A DNA stretch of 38,475 nt, taken from the IMG/VR virus record IMGVR_UViG_3300010391_001853, positions 1-38,475 of that record; one strand, given 5' to 3'. Under the pieces are notes generated by a model, which was not told where the DNA came from, did no database searches, and worked only from the letters and a program-made list of their open reading frames with translations. This DNA is from a virus. Below, piece by piece: positions 1-7,271 of this stretch; position 1 is the first letter of the stretch; the number at the start of each line of letters is the position of its first letter. The translations under genes were made by a program, and so were the position numbers.

Positions 1-210
1 GGATGGTTCCTCGTCGGACTCGTGCTGGCCTACTACTCCCGGACGTTCGGGGTGGATTGGATTCTGTGGGCGCTCTACGTGGGGTTCGCCTTCTTGGACC
101 TCTTGATCCTCTCCCACGCCCTCAAGCTGCTCGGGGGGATTCGGGATGGAGGAGCCCGGAGCGGGTGTGTCCTCCGGACAGATTCGTCCGGTCTCGTTCT
201 TCCACGATAA
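1..210 (+). CDS. Membrane protein, C-terminal fragment
   Basis: The reading frame is open at the left edge, so only the last 69 residues are seen. They contain one or two hydrophobic segments (residues 1-11 and about 18-39, including WILWALYVGFAFLDLLIL), followed by a polar glycine/arginine-rich tail. It is a small membrane protein of unknown role, possibly a holin or another late membrane protein, but nothing specific supports that. The stop at 208-210 lies inside the next gene, which starts at 146, so the two overlap by 65 bases. Confidence 0.55.
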   Translation, partial: GWFLVGLVLAYYSRTFGVDWILWALYVGFAFLDLLILSHALKLLGGIRDGGARSGCVLRTDSSGLVLPR

Positions 211-340
211 GATTCTCGGGGTAGTGATAGAGGCGCGCCCCGGGTGGGTCCGGGTGGCGACAGAAGGAGTGCTACGGGTTAACCATCGACGAGCGTTCGA
301 AGAGGGGGAAGACCATGGGCATGACAAAGGCGACAGATGA
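146..340 (+). CDS. Small hypothetical protein
   Basis: A 64-residue reading frame with the conserved-looking core FFHDKILGVVIEARPGWVRV followed by a charged tail rich in Glu, His and Asp. The core looks like a small beta-barrel or SH3-like strand pattern, but I do not recognise a family. It overlaps the preceding membrane gene by 65 bases and the next gene by 26. That is a lot even for this compact genome, so the start may be the downstream GTG at 167, which has a GGAGC about 8 bases ahead. Confidence 0.45.
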   Translation: MEEPGAGVSSGQIRPVSFFHDKILGVVIEARPGWVRVATEGVLRVNHRRAFEEGEDHGHDKGDR

Positions 341-539
341 GTGTCTGACGAAGGTGAAGGAGGATGAGCCCATTTTCGTCCTACGGGCCCAGGACGAACT
401 CGCTCCTCGAATCGTCCAGGAGTGGGCGTATCTCGCGGCCCGGGCCGGAACGCCGAAGAAGAAAGTGGTCGAAGCGTTCCATCTGGCCGAGGCCATGATG
501 GAGTGGCAACAGCGGAACCCCAGTAAGATCCCGGACTAA
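315..539 (+). CDS. Conserved phage small protein
   Basis: 74 residues, with a strong ribosome binding site (AGAGGGGGAAGACC) before the ATG at 315. The sequence contains DEPIFVLRAQDELAPRIVQEW and a predicted helical second half ending EAMMEWQQRNPSKIPD. Phage genomes often carry small proteins of this layout (a VLRAQD-like motif, a W, then a helix with MxxWQ), and their function is unknown. It sits just upstream of the sugar cassette. I am confident that it is a real gene but cannot assign a role. Confidence 0.7.
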   Translation: MGMTKATDECLTKVKEDEPIFVLRAQDELAPRIVQEWAYLAARAGTPKKKVVEAFHLAEAMMEWQQRNPSKIPD

Positions 540-548
540 CCCGCGCCG

Positions 549-719
549 ATGGATACATGGGGAGGAGTCCAGAGAACACTTGAGACACAGATCGCTGCGT
601 CTACGCTTCGCGCGGATCTACCCCTGGAGGATACTCCCAACCGTCTCATAGTAGAAAACCAGATCATCATCATGCGGGCCCTTGCGCTAATCCTTCGGAG
701 GCTAGCGGCGAAGGTATGA
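549..719 (+). CDS. Small hypothetical protein, 56 aa
   Basis: An ATG at 549 opens a 56-residue frame, beginning MDTWGGVQRTLETQIAAS, that ends in TGA at 717-719. The stop overlaps the ATG of the epimerase gene at 716 in an ATGA arrangement, the junction used between most neighbouring genes here. It fills what would otherwise be a 176-base gap. The C-terminal half (ENQIIIMRALALILRRLAAKV) is amphipathic and probably helical. The Shine-Dalgarno sequence is weak. Function unknown. Confidence 0.5.
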   Translation: MDTWGGVQRTLETQIAASTLRADLPLEDTPNRLIVENQIIIMRALALILRRLAAKV

Positions 720-1690
720 ACATCCTGATTACTGGGGGATGCGGATTTCAAGGGGCCCATCTGGCGTTCTACTGGGCGAAGCAGGGACATCAGGTGACGG
801 TCCTGAATACCCCCTCTACACGAGCTCGGACGATGTGGGAGCGTATCCAGCGTCCTCCCGTGATTTGGGGGTCGGTGACGGAGGGTGAGGTTGTCCGAAA
901 GGCTGTCGAAGGACAGGACGTTGTCGTTCACATGGCCGCGCGGGCCTCCGTGCAGGATTCCATTCAGTCCCCTGAGGCGAATTACTGGGTGAATGCCTAT
1001 GGAACGCTCCAAGTCCTGGAAGCCGTACGCCAGGAGGGATGTCGGCTGATCCTGGCCTCTTCGTGTGAGGTATATGGAACAACCGATGTTGAGTTCTGGT
1101 TCGAGGGGGCTCCTCCGCCAGCCGGCCTTCTTCGATCTCAGTCAGAGGAGCATGCCCTGCGTCCGCATTCTCCATACGCAGCCGGGAAGGTGGCCGGGGA
1201 TCGGTTGGCCTACGCCTACTGGAAGACCTATGACCTTCCGGTGACGATTCTTCGGCCCTGCAACATCTATGGCCCCCGGCAGCGTCCTGGGCCCGAAGGA
1301 GCGGTGATCCCGACATTCGCCCGAGCGGCCCGGGCCGGGGGGACTCTTCGTCTTCATGGGGGGGGAACCCAGCAGCGGGAGTATCTCCATGTGGACGATC
1401 TCGTCCGGGCCTATGACACGGTCCTCCACTGTGATGACGGACGCCTGAACGGGGAAGTCTTGAACGTGGGATCCGGACAGCGCATCTCGATTCGAGCCAT
1501 CGCCGAATTTCTCGTCAACGCGTTGGGGGGTCAGATTGAGTCTGAAGAGGCACGGCCGGGAGCCGTCTCAGCGTTCTTTCTGGACTCTCTCTTGATGCGG
1601 GGGCTCGGATGGGCCCCCCAGGTGGACTTCTGGGAGGGATTGGAGGACTATGTGGTTCGGGTTCGGCAAGGACAGGAGGACTGCTGGTGA
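716..1690 (+). CDS. NAD-dependent sugar epimerase/dehydratase
   Basis: A 324-residue extended short-chain dehydrogenase. The N-terminal Rossmann glycine motif GGCGFQG lies at residues 7-13, a Ser-containing SSCEVYG at 115-121, the catalytic YAAGK (Y154, K158) next, and RPCNIYGPRQ at 180-189. REYLHVDD at 221-228 is the usual substrate-side signature of nucleotide-sugar epimerases and dehydratases such as GalE- and RmlB-type enzymes. Length is typical. It would act in the cytoplasm on an NDP-sugar, supplying a precursor for the glycosyltransferases downstream. The exact sugar cannot be read from the motifs. It overlaps the preceding small gene (ATGA) and the following phosphatase (GTGA). Confidence 0.93.
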   Translation: MNILITGGCGFQGAHLAFYWAKQGHQVTVLNTPSTRARTMWERIQRPPVIWGSVTEGEVVRKAVEGQDVVVHMAARASVQDSIQSPEANYWVNAYGTLQVLEAVRQEGCRLILASSCEVYGTTDVEFWFEGAPPPAGLLRSQSEEHALRPHSPYAAGKVAGDRLAYAYWKTYDLPVTILRPCNIYGPRQRPGPEGAVIPTFARAARAGGTLRLHGGGTQQREYLHVDDLVRAYDTVLHCDDGRLNGEVLNVGSGQRISIRAIAEFLVNALGGQIESEEARPGAVSAFFLDSLLMRGLGWAPQVDFWEGLEDYVVRVRQGQEDCW

Positions 1691-2115
1691 GCACGGAGAT
1701 CCTGCCTAATCTCTACATTGGCACGGTGGAGGATGCGCGGAACTTCAAGAGAGGCGTCTTTCCGTTGGTCGAGGCTCGGCACGATCCGCTGATCATCTGT
1801 GTCCTGAACCAGTGGCCCTGGAACGGGAACCCTGATGCCCTCTGGATTCCTCTCGTCGTGGCGGACGCGGACAATCTGGAGAAACCGATTCAGGTCCTCC
1901 CACAGAATCTCGCCCTAATCACGGCTAAGATTGGAGACGTGTGGGAGCGTGGAGGAATCGTGCTTGTGCACTGTCGGGAAGGCATTGAGCGCTCTCCGCT
2001 TGCTGTGGCGTGGTATCTGCATCGGTATGGAATGATATGTCCCCTGGACGAGGCCTATGCCTTAATTCGGGAGCGGCGACCTGAAGTTGTGGATCGCCGA
2101 GCGTGGCTGCCATGA
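1687..2115 (+). CDS. Dual-specificity/tyrosine-type phosphatase-like protein
   Basis: A GTG at 1687 overlaps the epimerase stop (GTGA) and gives a 142-residue protein. It begins STEILPNLYIG, typical of dual-specificity phosphatases. The P-loop HCREGIERS carries the catalytic Cys (C96) and Arg (R102) in the exact C-x5-R spacing. An Asp in VVADAD around residues 60-62 could be the general acid. Members of this superfamily dephosphorylate proteins, sugars, inositol or RNA. Its place in a sugar operon fits a sugar-phosphate or regulatory substrate, but that is inference. Phage copies are uncommon. A longer frame extends upstream inside the epimerase gene, but GTG 1687 fits homology and spacing best. 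Confidence 0.82.
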   Translation: MSTEILPNLYIGTVEDARNFKRGVFPLVEARHDPLIICVLNQWPWNGNPDALWIPLVVADADNLEKPIQVLPQNLALITAKIGDVWERGGIVLVHCREGIERSPLAVAWYLHRYGMICPLDEAYALIRERRPEVVDRRAWLP

Positions 2116-2738
2116 GCACCTTGAAAGATTTCCCCGTGGCGGAGTACCGACAGACATATGGACTTCAGGTCATGGTCGAAACGGGGACGTATCTCGGAGC
2201 GAGTGTCCTGACCGCCCTGGAGGCGGGATTTGAGACCATTGCCTCCTGTGAGCTAGCCCCCATGTTCACGGCCCGAGCTCGCCAGACCCTGCTTACCAAG
2301 GGGCCTCGGGACTGGGAGAACCGTGTGACATTGTTCACGGCCCGATCGGTAGACTGGCTGCCTGAAATCCTTCCAAAGATCGAAGACCTGGGGCGTGCCC
2401 TGTTCTTCTTCGATGCCCATGTGGACCCTGCGCTGTTCGACGGGAAAATTACCCCCTCCCCCGCCCCGGAAGAACAGTTGCTTCCTCTTCCGAAAGAACT
2501 CGAGATCCTCCTGGGGGCTCGCGACGTGGCCCATGATGTCATCATTATTGACGACCTGCATCTCTATGTCCAGAAGCGGTGGATCGGAATAGAGTGGGCC
2601 GCCAAATGGGGACTCCCCACGACCCAGCCTCCCTACCAGACGGAGATGGATCTCGTCAAGCTCTTCCCTGGCCACGAGTCGTTGATTGTCGATGGGCTGA
2701 GTGCCCTGATCCTTCGCCCGTTGGGGGATGTGGACTAA
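2112..2738 (+). CDS. SAM-dependent methyltransferase-like protein
   Basis: 208 residues, starting at ATG 2112 in an ATGA overlap with the phosphatase (an in-frame GTG lies at 2103). The N-terminal VETGTYLGAS at residues 22-31 is the glycine-rich motif I of a class I methyltransferase of the FkbM/TylF/Methyltransf_24 kind. RALFFFDAHVD and DVIIIDDLHLY supply the acidic strand ends expected around the active site. Such enzymes methylate sugar hydroxyls or small molecules. Three related proteins lie further downstream (10459, 11070, 11806), so the cassette encodes a series of O-methyltransferases. The precise acceptor is unknown. Confidence 0.75.
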   Translation: MSTLKDFPVAEYRQTYGLQVMVETGTYLGASVLTALEAGFETIASCELAPMFTARARQTLLTKGPRDWENRVTLFTARSVDWLPEILPKIEDLGRALFFFDAHVDPALFDGKITPSPAPEEQLLPLPKELEILLGARDVAHDVIIIDDLHLYVQKRWIGIEWAAKWGLPTTQPPYQTEMDLVKLFPGHESLIVDGLSALILRPLGDVD

Positions 2739-3547
2739 TGTTGCGGGTCCTGGTGACAGCGTGTCTGGGTCCGTCAGGAGAATCCGTTGCGCGCCTTCTT
2801 CGGGACGAGCCAGGAGTTCAAGTCATCAGCGTGGATGCCGCAGAGGGCAATATCCCGATGGGCACGGCCCCGGACTATTGTCAGCAGTTGGAGGCCTGCG
2901 GTCGACGAATCTGGCCGGAGGGTCCGGATCTGATTATCCCCGGCTCCGACGAAGAAGCCCTGGCCTTGGCCGAAGATCCGCGATCCTCGACGCGTCCATT
3001 GGAAGGCATCCAGTGGACCCGGGACAAAGCCGCCTTGTATCTTCATCTGAACAATCGTGTCCCTGTCCCCCAATATCTCGTGGGCCCTTTCATCAAACGT
3101 CGGACCGGACGCGGGGGAGCCGGAGCCTATCGAATCGACGAGGATCAGATCGCCTGTGAGTACCTACCTGGGGACGAATACTCGGTGGATTTGCTCCGAT
3201 GGAAAGGAGCTATTCACGCCTGTGTCGTCCGACGGCGAATCCAAGTCATCCGGGGGGCGTGTCTCGTCGGAGAGGTCGTGGAGAACGAGAGGATTGTCGA
3301 GTACGCCACGACGGTCGCTCGCATCCTGCGTTTGGAAGGCCCCCTCTGCATCCAGTTCAAGCGCGACGTCTATGGCACCCCCGTCCTAACAGATGTCAAC
3401 CCCCGATGCGGTGGGGGGGTCTCGATCAGCGCGGCGGCGGGGGTGAACATTCCGAGTCTCCTGGTTCGCTGCTGGCGGGGCGAGAATGTGCCAGAGATCT
3501 ACCCGAAACCTGGTGTCTATTCGTCGTTGATTACGAGGACGCCGTGA
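2738..3547 (+). CDS. ATP-grasp protein, carbamoyl-phosphate-synthase-like
   Basis: Start ATG 2738 overlaps the previous stop (TAATG), giving 269 residues. The N-terminus VLVTACLGPSGESVARLL resembles the Rossmann-like pre-ATP-grasp domain. The lysine and glycine loop FIKRRTGRGGAGAY at 118-131, CEYLPGDEYSVDLL at 140-153 and the metal-binding TDVNPRCGGGVS at 218-229 are the signatures of the ATP-grasp fold as in CarB-like ligases. These enzymes couple ATP cleavage to ligation of a carboxylate with an amine or other nucleophile. In a sugar cassette it might attach an amino acid or acyl group to an amino sugar, but the substrate is inferred only from position. Confidence 0.85.
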   Translation: MLRVLVTACLGPSGESVARLLRDEPGVQVISVDAAEGNIPMGTAPDYCQQLEACGRRIWPEGPDLIIPGSDEEALALAEDPRSSTRPLEGIQWTRDKAALYLHLNNRVPVPQYLVGPFIKRRTGRGGAGAYRIDEDQIACEYLPGDEYSVDLLRWKGAIHACVVRRRIQVIRGACLVGEVVENERIVEYATTVARILRLEGPLCIQFKRDVYGTPVLTDVNPRCGGGVSISAAAGVNIPSLLVRCWRGENVPEIYPKPGVYSSLITRTP

Positions 3548-4083
3548 GCAAGGGAACGCACATCTGCCCGGATTGCCAGCAGGTCTGGGAGTGTGAGAAT
3601 CCATTTCCGTGGACGTGCCATTTACCCGTCCACTTTCCCTGCCCTACCTGTTGTATTTCTATGCCAACGGAGGGTCTTATGCAGCAAGCACGGATCGACG
3701 AGATTGCGATCTATCTCAATCGCCCCCGGAAGTATGGGCGAACGTTCTGGGGGACGGGAGGGAAGCAGGTGGGAAAGGAGCTGTTCATCGCCCTGGGTGG
3801 CTTCATGGGCCGCGGAGGGGGCTACCGACTTAGTAATTCCGGGAAGTTCGAGAAATTCGAGAAAGTTGAGGCACCCCCGAAGGTCCAAAACTGGGCGCCT
3901 CGTTTGGACAAGCAGTTAAGCGATCCGGTCAAGCCTCTGGAGGGGCGGTCGTTTCCAGTCTGGTCGCCTGGAGCAAAACTAAAGGTGATCTTAACCATCG
4001 GAGTAGTTATTCTAGGAGCGCCTTGGGTAGCGGCCCTTCTTACTGCTTACGGGCACTGGGTATATCGCTTCATCGTGCAGTGA
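3544..4083 (+). CDS. Zinc-ribbon protein with C-terminal membrane segment
   Basis: GTG 3544 overlaps the ATP-grasp stop (GTGA). The 179-residue product has a cysteine-rich head (C8, C11, C17, C25, C33, C36, C37, with CPDC and CPTCC pairs) and then a basic region (RPRKYGRTFWGTGGKQVGKE). A hydrophobic segment at about residues 147-169 (LKVILTIGVVILGAPWV) lies near the C-terminus. It is probably a membrane-anchored metal-binding protein of unknown role. An in-frame ATG at 3679 (residue 46) follows a strong GGAGGG, so a shorter form without the zinc head may also be made, or the zinc head may be an extra domain. Confidence 0.65.
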   Translation: MSKGTHICPDCQQVWECENPFPWTCHLPVHFPCPTCCISMPTEGLMQQARIDEIAIYLNRPRKYGRTFWGTGGKQVGKELFIALGGFMGRGGGYRLSNSGKFEKFEKVEAPPKVQNWAPRLDKQLSDPVKPLEGRSFPVWSPGAKLKVILTIGVVILGAPWVAALLTAYGHWVYRFIVQ

Positions 4084-4223
4084 TTGAGAAAGTAGGGGCG
4101 GGTAAGAGAATCAAAATAGGAGGAAAATGGTTGAATCTGTGCTCTTGTGGCCGGTGGAAGGCAGTGTACGCAACACAATGCCGTGCCTGTCATTCACGGG
4201 AGGTAAATCCATGCTTGTCGTAG
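4080..4223 (+). CDS. Tiny zinc-finger protein, 47 aa
   Basis: GTG 4080 forms a GTGA overlap with the preceding stop. The 47-residue product carries CSCGRWKAVYATQCRACH, a C-x-C/C-x2-C zinc-ribbon pattern that is unlikely by chance, and basic residues around it. It ends inside the start of the deacetylase gene (overlap 13 bases). A competing frame from ATG 4127, with AGGAGG very close upstream, would extend the deacetylase instead. The cysteine pattern and the junction type favour this small gene. Function unknown. Confidence 0.5.
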   Translation: MIEKVGAGKRIKIGGKWLNLCSCGRWKAVYATQCRACHSREVNPCLS

Positions 4224-4861
4224 CCGCTCACGCAGACGATGAGACCATCGGGGCTGGGGGCACCCTCTTCCGATATGCCGAGGCTGGGGTCTCGACGTCA
4301 GTCCTCATCTTAACTCATCCGGCCGTGCCTCGATATCCAGAGATAGAATCCCGGGACATCGGAACACGTCGCATGGAGGCAGAGCTTGCCTGTCAGCGCC
4401 TGGGAGTGACGCATCTTCGGTGGGGATCATTCCCGGAAATCCATTTGACGGTCACCCCGTTTCCCCGAGTGGTCGCGGTCATAGAGAAAACCCTTCTGGA
4501 CTTAGCCCCTGATGTCGTCTATACGCATCGGGGAGGAGACTTGAACCAGGATCATCGGGTGGTGGCCGAAGCCGTACAGGTAGCCTGCCGCCCGGGACGT
4601 CGGGGAGCTCCCCGACGCCTGCTCGGGTTCTCCGTCGATGAGTGGATGCTGGAGGGGCACCCCCGGCTGACCTCGTTCTCCGATATCTCCGGGGAGCCGT
4701 TGGAGAGGAAGCTCCAGGCGCTCCAAGCCTACACGTCGGAGGTGCGTCTGTTTCCGCACTCCCGGGCCCTGGAAACCGTAAGAGCCCGAGCGGAATACTT
4801 GGGGGGATGGATCGGGGTCCACGCCGCTGAAGGGTTCGAAGTCCTGTGGGAGGTTACGTGA
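4211..4861 (+). CDS. PIG-L / LmbE-type deacetylase
   Basis: 216 residues from ATG 4211, which has GGAGGT 8 bases upstream and gives the standard family N-terminus. The metal-binding AHADDE at 6-11 (usual AHPDDE, with Ala for Pro) and HRGGDLNQDHR at 106-116 are the hallmarks of the zinc-dependent N-acetylglucosaminyl deacetylase family. Members remove N-acetyl groups from GlcNAc-containing lipids, mycothiol or bacillithiol precursors and antibiotic sugars. Here a nucleotide sugar or nascent glycan with an acetamido group is a reasonable substrate, and the free amine could be the target of the nearby ATP-grasp ligase; both are inference. TGATG overlap with the next gene. Confidence 0.9.
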   Translation: MLVVAAHADDETIGAGGTLFRYAEAGVSTSVLILTHPAVPRYPEIESRDIGTRRMEAELACQRLGVTHLRWGSFPEIHLTVTPFPRVVAVIEKTLLDLAPDVVYTHRGGDLNQDHRVVAEAVQVACRPGRRGAPRRLLGFSVDEWMLEGHPRLTSFSDISGEPLERKLQALQAYTSEVRLFPHSRALETVRARAEYLGGWIGVHAAEGFEVLWEVT

Positions 4862-5193
4862 TGCCCTATGAGAGACTGCTCGACATTCTGTTCCCCCTCG
4901 TCCTCGTTCTGGCCGCTCTCGTCTGGGGGGGAGTGCTCATAGGATTCGCCCACGCATGGATTCGTCATGGATCCTCTCCGTTGGAGATTCTGGGTGACCC
5001 TGAGGGATCGGCCCAGCGAGCCTGGCAGCGGTATCAGGAGTGGCTCAGGACGGAGGCCGCCTGTCAGTATTGTAGGCGACAATACAATGCGCGTCCTCGG
5101 AATGCCGAAGGGAAGTGTACTGATGTCTGGTTAACAGAGACAGATTGCGGATGTCTCGTCAGGGAACAGCGGGGCGGCGTAGGAAAGACATAA
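4861..5193 (+). CDS. Single-pass membrane protein with zinc-ribbon tail
   Basis: ATG 4861 overlaps the deacetylase stop (TGATG). The 110-residue product starts with a hydrophobic span at residues 9-33 (ILFPLVLVLAALVWGGVLIG), then a helix with Trp and Gln residues (AQRAWQRYQEWLRTEA). A cysteine cluster follows at C68, C71, C86, C96 and C98 (CQYC and CGC). It is another membrane-tethered cysteine-cluster protein of this cassette. Function unknown. The stop TAA abuts the ATG of the glycosyltransferase at 5194 with no gap. Confidence 0.65.
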   Translation: MPYERLLDILFPLVLVLAALVWGGVLIGFAHAWIRHGSSPLEILGDPEGSAQRAWQRYQEWLRTEAACQYCRRQYNARPRNAEGKCTDVWLTETDCGCLVREQRGGVGKT

Positions 5194-6057
5194 ATGATCC
5201 CCTACGAGCTGATCATCCCCTCAGCCTCCCGACCCCATCTGCTGGAGCCCACCCTGCGGACGCTCCTGCAGTACGTGGATCAGCCTCCTCAACGCATTCT
5301 GGTCCATGATGACGCAGTGTTTCCAGGACAGGTGGCAGCGGTGCAACGGATCGTGGAGGGGCTGTCGCAGCAGATAGGGGTCTCGAATCATCTGGGATTC
5401 GACGCAGTGCCCATCGGACACGGACCAGCCCTCAAGTGGCTGCTTGATCACGTCCGGACGGAATACGTGCTCTACTCTCAGGACGACTTCGAGACCCTCC
5501 GCCCGTTGCCCATCCAGCAAGCCCTGACGATTATGCACCAGCATGGATTGCACCAGATCCGGTTCAACAAACGAGCGACGATGGAGTTCAAGGAGACGGC
5601 CCAGGGGCGCTGGTATAAGAAGGAGAAGCATTTCGCGCACTCTCCGATAGACGATGCCTGTATCATTCAGCCCCTCACGGTGTCTGATCATTGGTACTTC
5701 CAGACAGGACTCTGGCGGGTGTCGGTCATCAAGCCGATTGTGGACTGGTTCATGACGAACTCTTACGAGTGGCCCTGGTTCCATGAGGGCTGCGAGGACA
5801 AAATCAACCGCGCGATGGATCTAGTCTATCCTCCGGCCTTTACCATTATTTTGTCTGACGGGGCGCCATGGCATCAAACGGATCCGGATGTGCGCGCCCA
5901 GTATCAGCGCACCTTTATCTGGGGTCCGATCGGGGAAGACCGATATATCATACATCTCGGAGGAGACCCGAAGGACTTCGCCCTTCGACGTCCTAGGCAG
6001 GAACTCGGAGGCGGAACGATGAACGAGCTGCGGCAGGAGGATTCGCATGGAACATGA
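5194..6057 (+). CDS. GT-A-like glycosyltransferase, paralogue 1
   Basis: 287 residues. It opens with LIIPSASRPHLLEPTLRTLL, the N-terminal strand-helix of family-2-like (GT-A fold) transferases. The acidic patch YVLYSQDDFETLRPLP at about 91-106 is the probable nucleotide-sugar and metal site, with Q-D-D in place of the usual D-x-D. RFNKRATMEF and RTFIWGPIGEDRYIIH are shared with the protein at 7532. The two are clear paralogues (same start, same core, same C-terminal GGDPKD motif) at roughly half identity by eye. Likely a cytoplasmic transferase building a glycan. The acceptor is unknown. The gene starts immediately after the previous stop. Confidence 0.8.
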   Translation: MIPYELIIPSASRPHLLEPTLRTLLQYVDQPPQRILVHDDAVFPGQVAAVQRIVEGLSQQIGVSNHLGFDAVPIGHGPALKWLLDHVRTEYVLYSQDDFETLRPLPIQQALTIMHQHGLHQIRFNKRATMEFKETAQGRWYKKEKHFAHSPIDDACIIQPLTVSDHWYFQTGLWRVSVIKPIVDWFMTNSYEWPWFHEGCEDKINRAMDLVYPPAFTIILSDGAPWHQTDPDVRAQYQRTFIWGPIGEDRYIIHLGGDPKDFALRRPRQELGGGTMNELRQEDSHGT

Positions 6058-6250
6058 ATGTGTCTATCAGGATGCGGTGCTCTGGTGGAAGGCCGAAGCT
6101 CTGCTCTGTGCGATGGGGAAGGGAACGCCGATTGATCGGCTCGTCATCTGCGCCGTGATCCCGGTCCCCATTCCCCCTGAGGTGGCCCGGGCACACATGG
6201 AACAGGCCCAGACCGCATTGATTGAGACTAAAGCGATCGAGCGCCTATGA
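6047..6250 (+). CDS. Small hypothetical protein
   Basis: 67 residues with a strong GCAGGAGG ribosome binding site before ATG 6047, overlapping the glycosyltransferase end by 11 bases. It includes YQDAVLWWKAEALLCAMGKG and VICAVIPVPIPPEVARAHMEQ. It is mostly helical with no motif I recognise. Its stop overlaps the next ATG (ATGA at 6247). It is the first of four short genes between the two glycosyltransferase paralogues. Confidence 0.6.
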   Translation: MEHECVYQDAVLWWKAEALLCAMGKGTPIDRLVICAVIPVPIPPEVARAHMEQAQTALIETKAIERL

Positions 6251-6519
6251 TCCTCCGCGTGATTCCCTGGGAGCACCCCCCGGCGGACTTCGAGGCGTTC
6301 CTGTGGCATGGGAATCAGGAACAGACGATCCGAGATGCTCCCTCCGCGATTCATCGACCGACGCACGCCTCGTTGTTTCGGTTGGAAATGGATGAGGAGA
6401 CTCGGCGCATGTTGATCGAGGGGAACGATCTCTATCTCTGCATCATTGGCCAGGTCGTTCCCTTCTGCGTGGGGGCGAACCTCGGGGAGATGCTGGAAAT
6501 GGCGCGGCGGGGGGTATGA
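6247..6519 (+). CDS. Hypothetical protein, 90 aa
   Basis: The ATG at 6247 forms an ATGA overlap with the preceding stop, and the gene ends in another ATGA overlap at 6516. The 90-residue product has mixed alpha/beta character (LRVIPWEHPPADFEAFLWHG; LYLCIIGQVVPFCVGANLG). I do not recognise a family. It is tightly coupled to its neighbours, so it should be co-translated with the glycosyltransferase block. Confidence 0.6.
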   Translation: MILRVIPWEHPPADFEAFLWHGNQEQTIRDAPSAIHRPTHASLFRLEMDEETRRMLIEGNDLYLCIIGQVVPFCVGANLGEMLEMARRGV

Positions 6520-6701
6520 AATCGTTGAAGGAGGCCCTGGCCCTCACGGATCCGGAGGCAGTATATCAGGAGATCAAGCAGCGTCGAGCACTCCGGGAGG
6601 GCATGGTTGGTACGTTATATCCGAAGATTATGGCGGAGGAAGAGGATCAACTCACAGCGTATCTGGCTCAGTTGCGGAGGGAGAAGGAGAAAGCGATATG
6701 A
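6516..6701 (+). CDS. Small helical protein
   Basis: 61 residues in ATGA overlaps at both ends (6516 and 6698). The sequence is strongly helical and charged: MKSLKEALALTDPEAVYQEI, then KQRRALREG and a C-terminal QLTAYLAQLRREKEKAI. It could form a coiled coil or bind a partner protein. No family recognised. Confidence 0.55.
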   Translation: MKSLKEALALTDPEAVYQEIKQRRALREGMVGTLYPKIMAEEEDQLTAYLAQLRREKEKAI

Positions 6702-6886
6702 AACGTCAACCATGCCCGGATTGTCAGCGGCCGAGGGGGTTCCGACGATCGTTCGGACTTGGCACCGTTCTCGCTCTCCTCCTGACCGGAGGACTCTGGC
6801 TCGTGGCCCTTCCCTTCTATCCGCTTCGGTGTCGGGAGTGTGGGGCGCGATATCAACCGAAGTGGTGGGAGTTTTCATGGCGGTAA
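6698..6886 (+). CDS. Membrane-spanning zinc-ribbon protein, 62 aa
   Basis: ATG 6698 lies in an ATGA overlap. Two cysteine pairs, CPDC (C6, C9) and CREC (C45, C48), flank one hydrophobic span at about 21-42 (GTVLALLLTGGLWLVALPFY), followed by an aromatic tail (KWWEFSW). The layout of a split zinc ribbon interrupted by membrane span(s) is known from small bacterial membrane proteins of unknown function. Here it repeats a theme seen at 3544, 4861 and 8731. Confidence 0.65.
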   Translation: MKRQPCPDCQRPRGFRRSFGLGTVLALLLTGGLWLVALPFYPLRCRECGARYQPKWWEFSWR

Positions 6887-6923
6887 GGGCCCTCCGCAGA
6901 GGCCAGAGAGGAGGTGAGGAACG

Positions 6924-7244
6924 ATGATGGTATGTAAGTTTCGGTTGTGGGAGAAGTCAGAACGCGCATCGACGTGGGGGACCCCCCCACCGGGGAAGAA
7001 CCTGGCTGAGAGCTCCGTGCCTGGCCCAGAGCAGGAGCCCCGGGTGACGCTGAAGTTCGCGGCGGTGAAGGACGCGGTGTTCGGGCCATACACGCCGTCC
7101 GGCAACCTGGAGATGGCGGTCGTCAAATCGGCGGGCGAGTCCCTGGAGCTTGGAGCGGAGTATCTCCTGACCCTCGTGCCGGCGGAGCAGTTCATCGTCG
7201 AGCCGGTGGAAGGAACGGGCCGGATCACGATTCGCCCGAAGTAG
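6924..7244 (+). CDS. Conserved phage protein, about 100 aa
   Basis: A strong GAGGAGGTGAGG precedes ATG 6924 (a second ATG is at 6927). The 106-residue product has the pattern VTLKFAAVKD, FGPYTPSGNLEMAV and ELGAEYLLTLVPAE. This matches a small protein commonly seen in tailed phages, in which a 'TPSG-x-L' segment and a C-terminal 'G-x-x-Y-x-x-x-x-x-P-A-E' are conserved. Its function is not known to me. The compact beta-rich fold would suit a small accessory virion or nucleic-acid-binding protein. Confidence 0.7.
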   Translation: MMVCKFRLWEKSERASTWGTPPPGKNLAESSVPGPEQEPRVTLKFAAVKDAVFGPYTPSGNLEMAVVKSAGESLELGAEYLLTLVPAEQFIVEPVEGTGRITIRPK

Positions 7245-7271
7245 CGAGAAGGCCTGGACGGGCTGGGTCGC

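Noticed and set aside
2579-2737. N-terminal extension of the ATP-grasp protein
   Set aside because: The stretch overlaps the methyltransferase gene in another frame. The TAATG junction at 2738 gives the proper N-terminus.
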